Positions 40,058 through 40,879 of a stretch of DNA of 40,879 nt are shown one piece after another. A program made the position numbers and the translations under genes. The DNA comes from an uncultured Clostridia bacterium (GTDB taxonomy: Bacteria > Bacillota > Clostridia > Oscillospirales > Oscillospiraceae), in assembly GCA_945948535.1 (NCBI GenBank), contig CAMFBN010000021.1, positions 1-40,879 of the forward strand, in the 5' to 3' direction. Each line of letters opens with the position of its first letter. Position 1 is the stretch's first letter. Under the pieces are notes generated by a model that saw nothing but the letters and a program-made list of their open reading frames with translations, was not told the DNA's origin and did not search any database.

Positions 40058-40879
40058 TCAAGCATTCACCATATTCTGCTGCCGCCTTCGCTTACGACTC
40101 AGCAACCTCGCCTGATAGGCAGTCATAGCCGTGATGACACAAAGAACCGTGACGGACGTAAGAGTGTCAAAGGATACATAGAAGAATTGTGTAAGCAAAC
40201 CATCGCGGAATAAGCCGGCAATATTCACCATTGCGGTCGCAACCGTAAAAGAAATGGAAAAGAGTCCAAACAGATACACCGGTTTTTCTAATCGCGCTTT
40301 GCCATTGGCGAAGAACTGCCAGAGGATGGCTGCATACAAAAACCGGAATCCACTGACCAGAAGCAGGGGACACAGGCATCCAAAACCGACAATTTCATAT
40401 CCGGTTATTTTGGGCATTACAAGATAGTGGATACCGTTTAAAATGTAAAAGAGGCTGCCGATAAGGCCGACAATTTTGGGCGTTACCTCCTGACGAAAGG
40501 ATTTCAGGATTCCAAAAAGACCGAGGCAAAGCAGCATCCCGTTGAAAACCAATTCCCGGGATACGGTGTAGAGATTGCTGTCAAAGCAGAGCTCCCCGCT
40601 TGCAGCAGTCAGGATCGCGGCAATCAGACTCTGGGCAAGATTCAGAAAAACCAGTACCGAAAGAACGGCATACAACAGCGTCTGCATTTTTCCGGCTCTG
40701 CCGGACTCCATAATTGGCTGCTTTTCCGAGTATTCTCTGAATTCATCTCCTGACAACAGTTCATCCATGCTCACTTCCAGAATATCGGAAATACACTTTG
40801 CTGTCATCAGATCGGGATAACGGGCGCCCGTTTCCCTTAGTTAAAGATATTGTTGGGTATCTCAAGATGTGTCATTCGA
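40058..40879 (-). pseudogene. HTH (xre)-membrane regulator with decayed DNA-binding domain
   Basis: The open part (40,058-40,807, 249 residues) encodes LEVSMDELLSGDEF, the usual end of an xre-type HTH_3 domain, followed by seven or so membrane helices and a basic tail (LLSRKRRRQQN). Reading the same frame upstream gives QQYL, stop, LRETGARYPDL: recognisable HTH sequence interrupted by TAA, with a TGA a few codons earlier. There is no ribosome site at the internal ATG. So the N-terminal DNA-binding half is broken, or the assembly has errors at the window edge. The gene runs off the window. Confidence 0.6.

Overview
The window reads as a chromosomal piece of a spore-forming Clostridia bacterium, most likely of the Oscillospiraceae/Ruminococcaceae type. 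The grounds are a sigma-G gene, a YlmC/YmxH sporulation protein, a folate-riboswitch-controlled FolT gene, a Firmicute-type (class II) GalT, strong GGAGG ribosome binding sites, TTGACA/TATAAT promoters and a fairly high G+C content judged by eye. The assignment is inferred from gene families; no database search was possible.

Layout. (1) Positions 1-4,740 hold a TfoX C-terminal-domain gene followed by a small integrated mobile element: about 550 bp of repeats, a Cys-rich small protein, MobC, an excisionase-like HTH protein, a zinc-finger/RepA-type ATPase and a tyrosine integrase. No relaxase follows mobC. The integrase end lies 135 bp from a tRNA-Ala(GGC). (2) 4,741-13,950 hold tRNA-Ala, a galK-galT operon, a sodium:amino-acid symporter, a metallo-hydrolase, a RodA/FtsW-family protein, a DUF362 ferredoxin-like protein and a GT8 glycosyltransferase. 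(3) 14,000-25,600 is a housekeeping core. tsf, rpsB, ylmC and sigG run leftwards; rpsT, recG, a cell-surface LRR protein, gpmI, asp23 and fakA run rightwards. The two sets diverge from a 650-bp gap that carries a dense cluster of DnaA-box-like sequences. (4) 25,700-33,240 is mainly envelope functions: YihY, a DUF5685/J-domain pair, two multi-spanning glycosyltransferase-like proteins, a DUF4430/ECF-S pair and a GtrB-like GT2. (5) 33,600-40,879 hold folC-folT under a tetrahydrofolate riboswitch, trxA, a SPOUT RNA methylase, a GNAT, a YbaK-type editing protein, a secreted C39/SleB two-domain protein, tRNA-Asp(GTC) and a decayed HTH-membrane protein at the edge.

The genes cooperate in a few clear modules: galactose use (galK-galT), translation (rpsB-tsf, rpsT, two tRNAs), folate uptake and polyglutamylation (folT-folC), fatty-acid activation (asp23-fakA by analogy with yloU-yloV), possible vitamin import (DUF4430 + ECF-S), and lipid-linked sugar transfer (GtrB-like plus GT-C-like proteins).

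The most unusual content is in the non-coding DNA. At least five short intergenic elements share one design: low-complexity arms whose sequence differs completely from copy to copy, set around a conserved TTC/TTCG-capped hairpin. There are also three MITE-like elements with terminal inverted repeats, a second dispersed repeat family, the seven-site DnaA-box cluster, and the roughly 100-bp repeats upstream of mobC. No CRISPR array, retron, toxin-antitoxin or anti-phage operon was seen.
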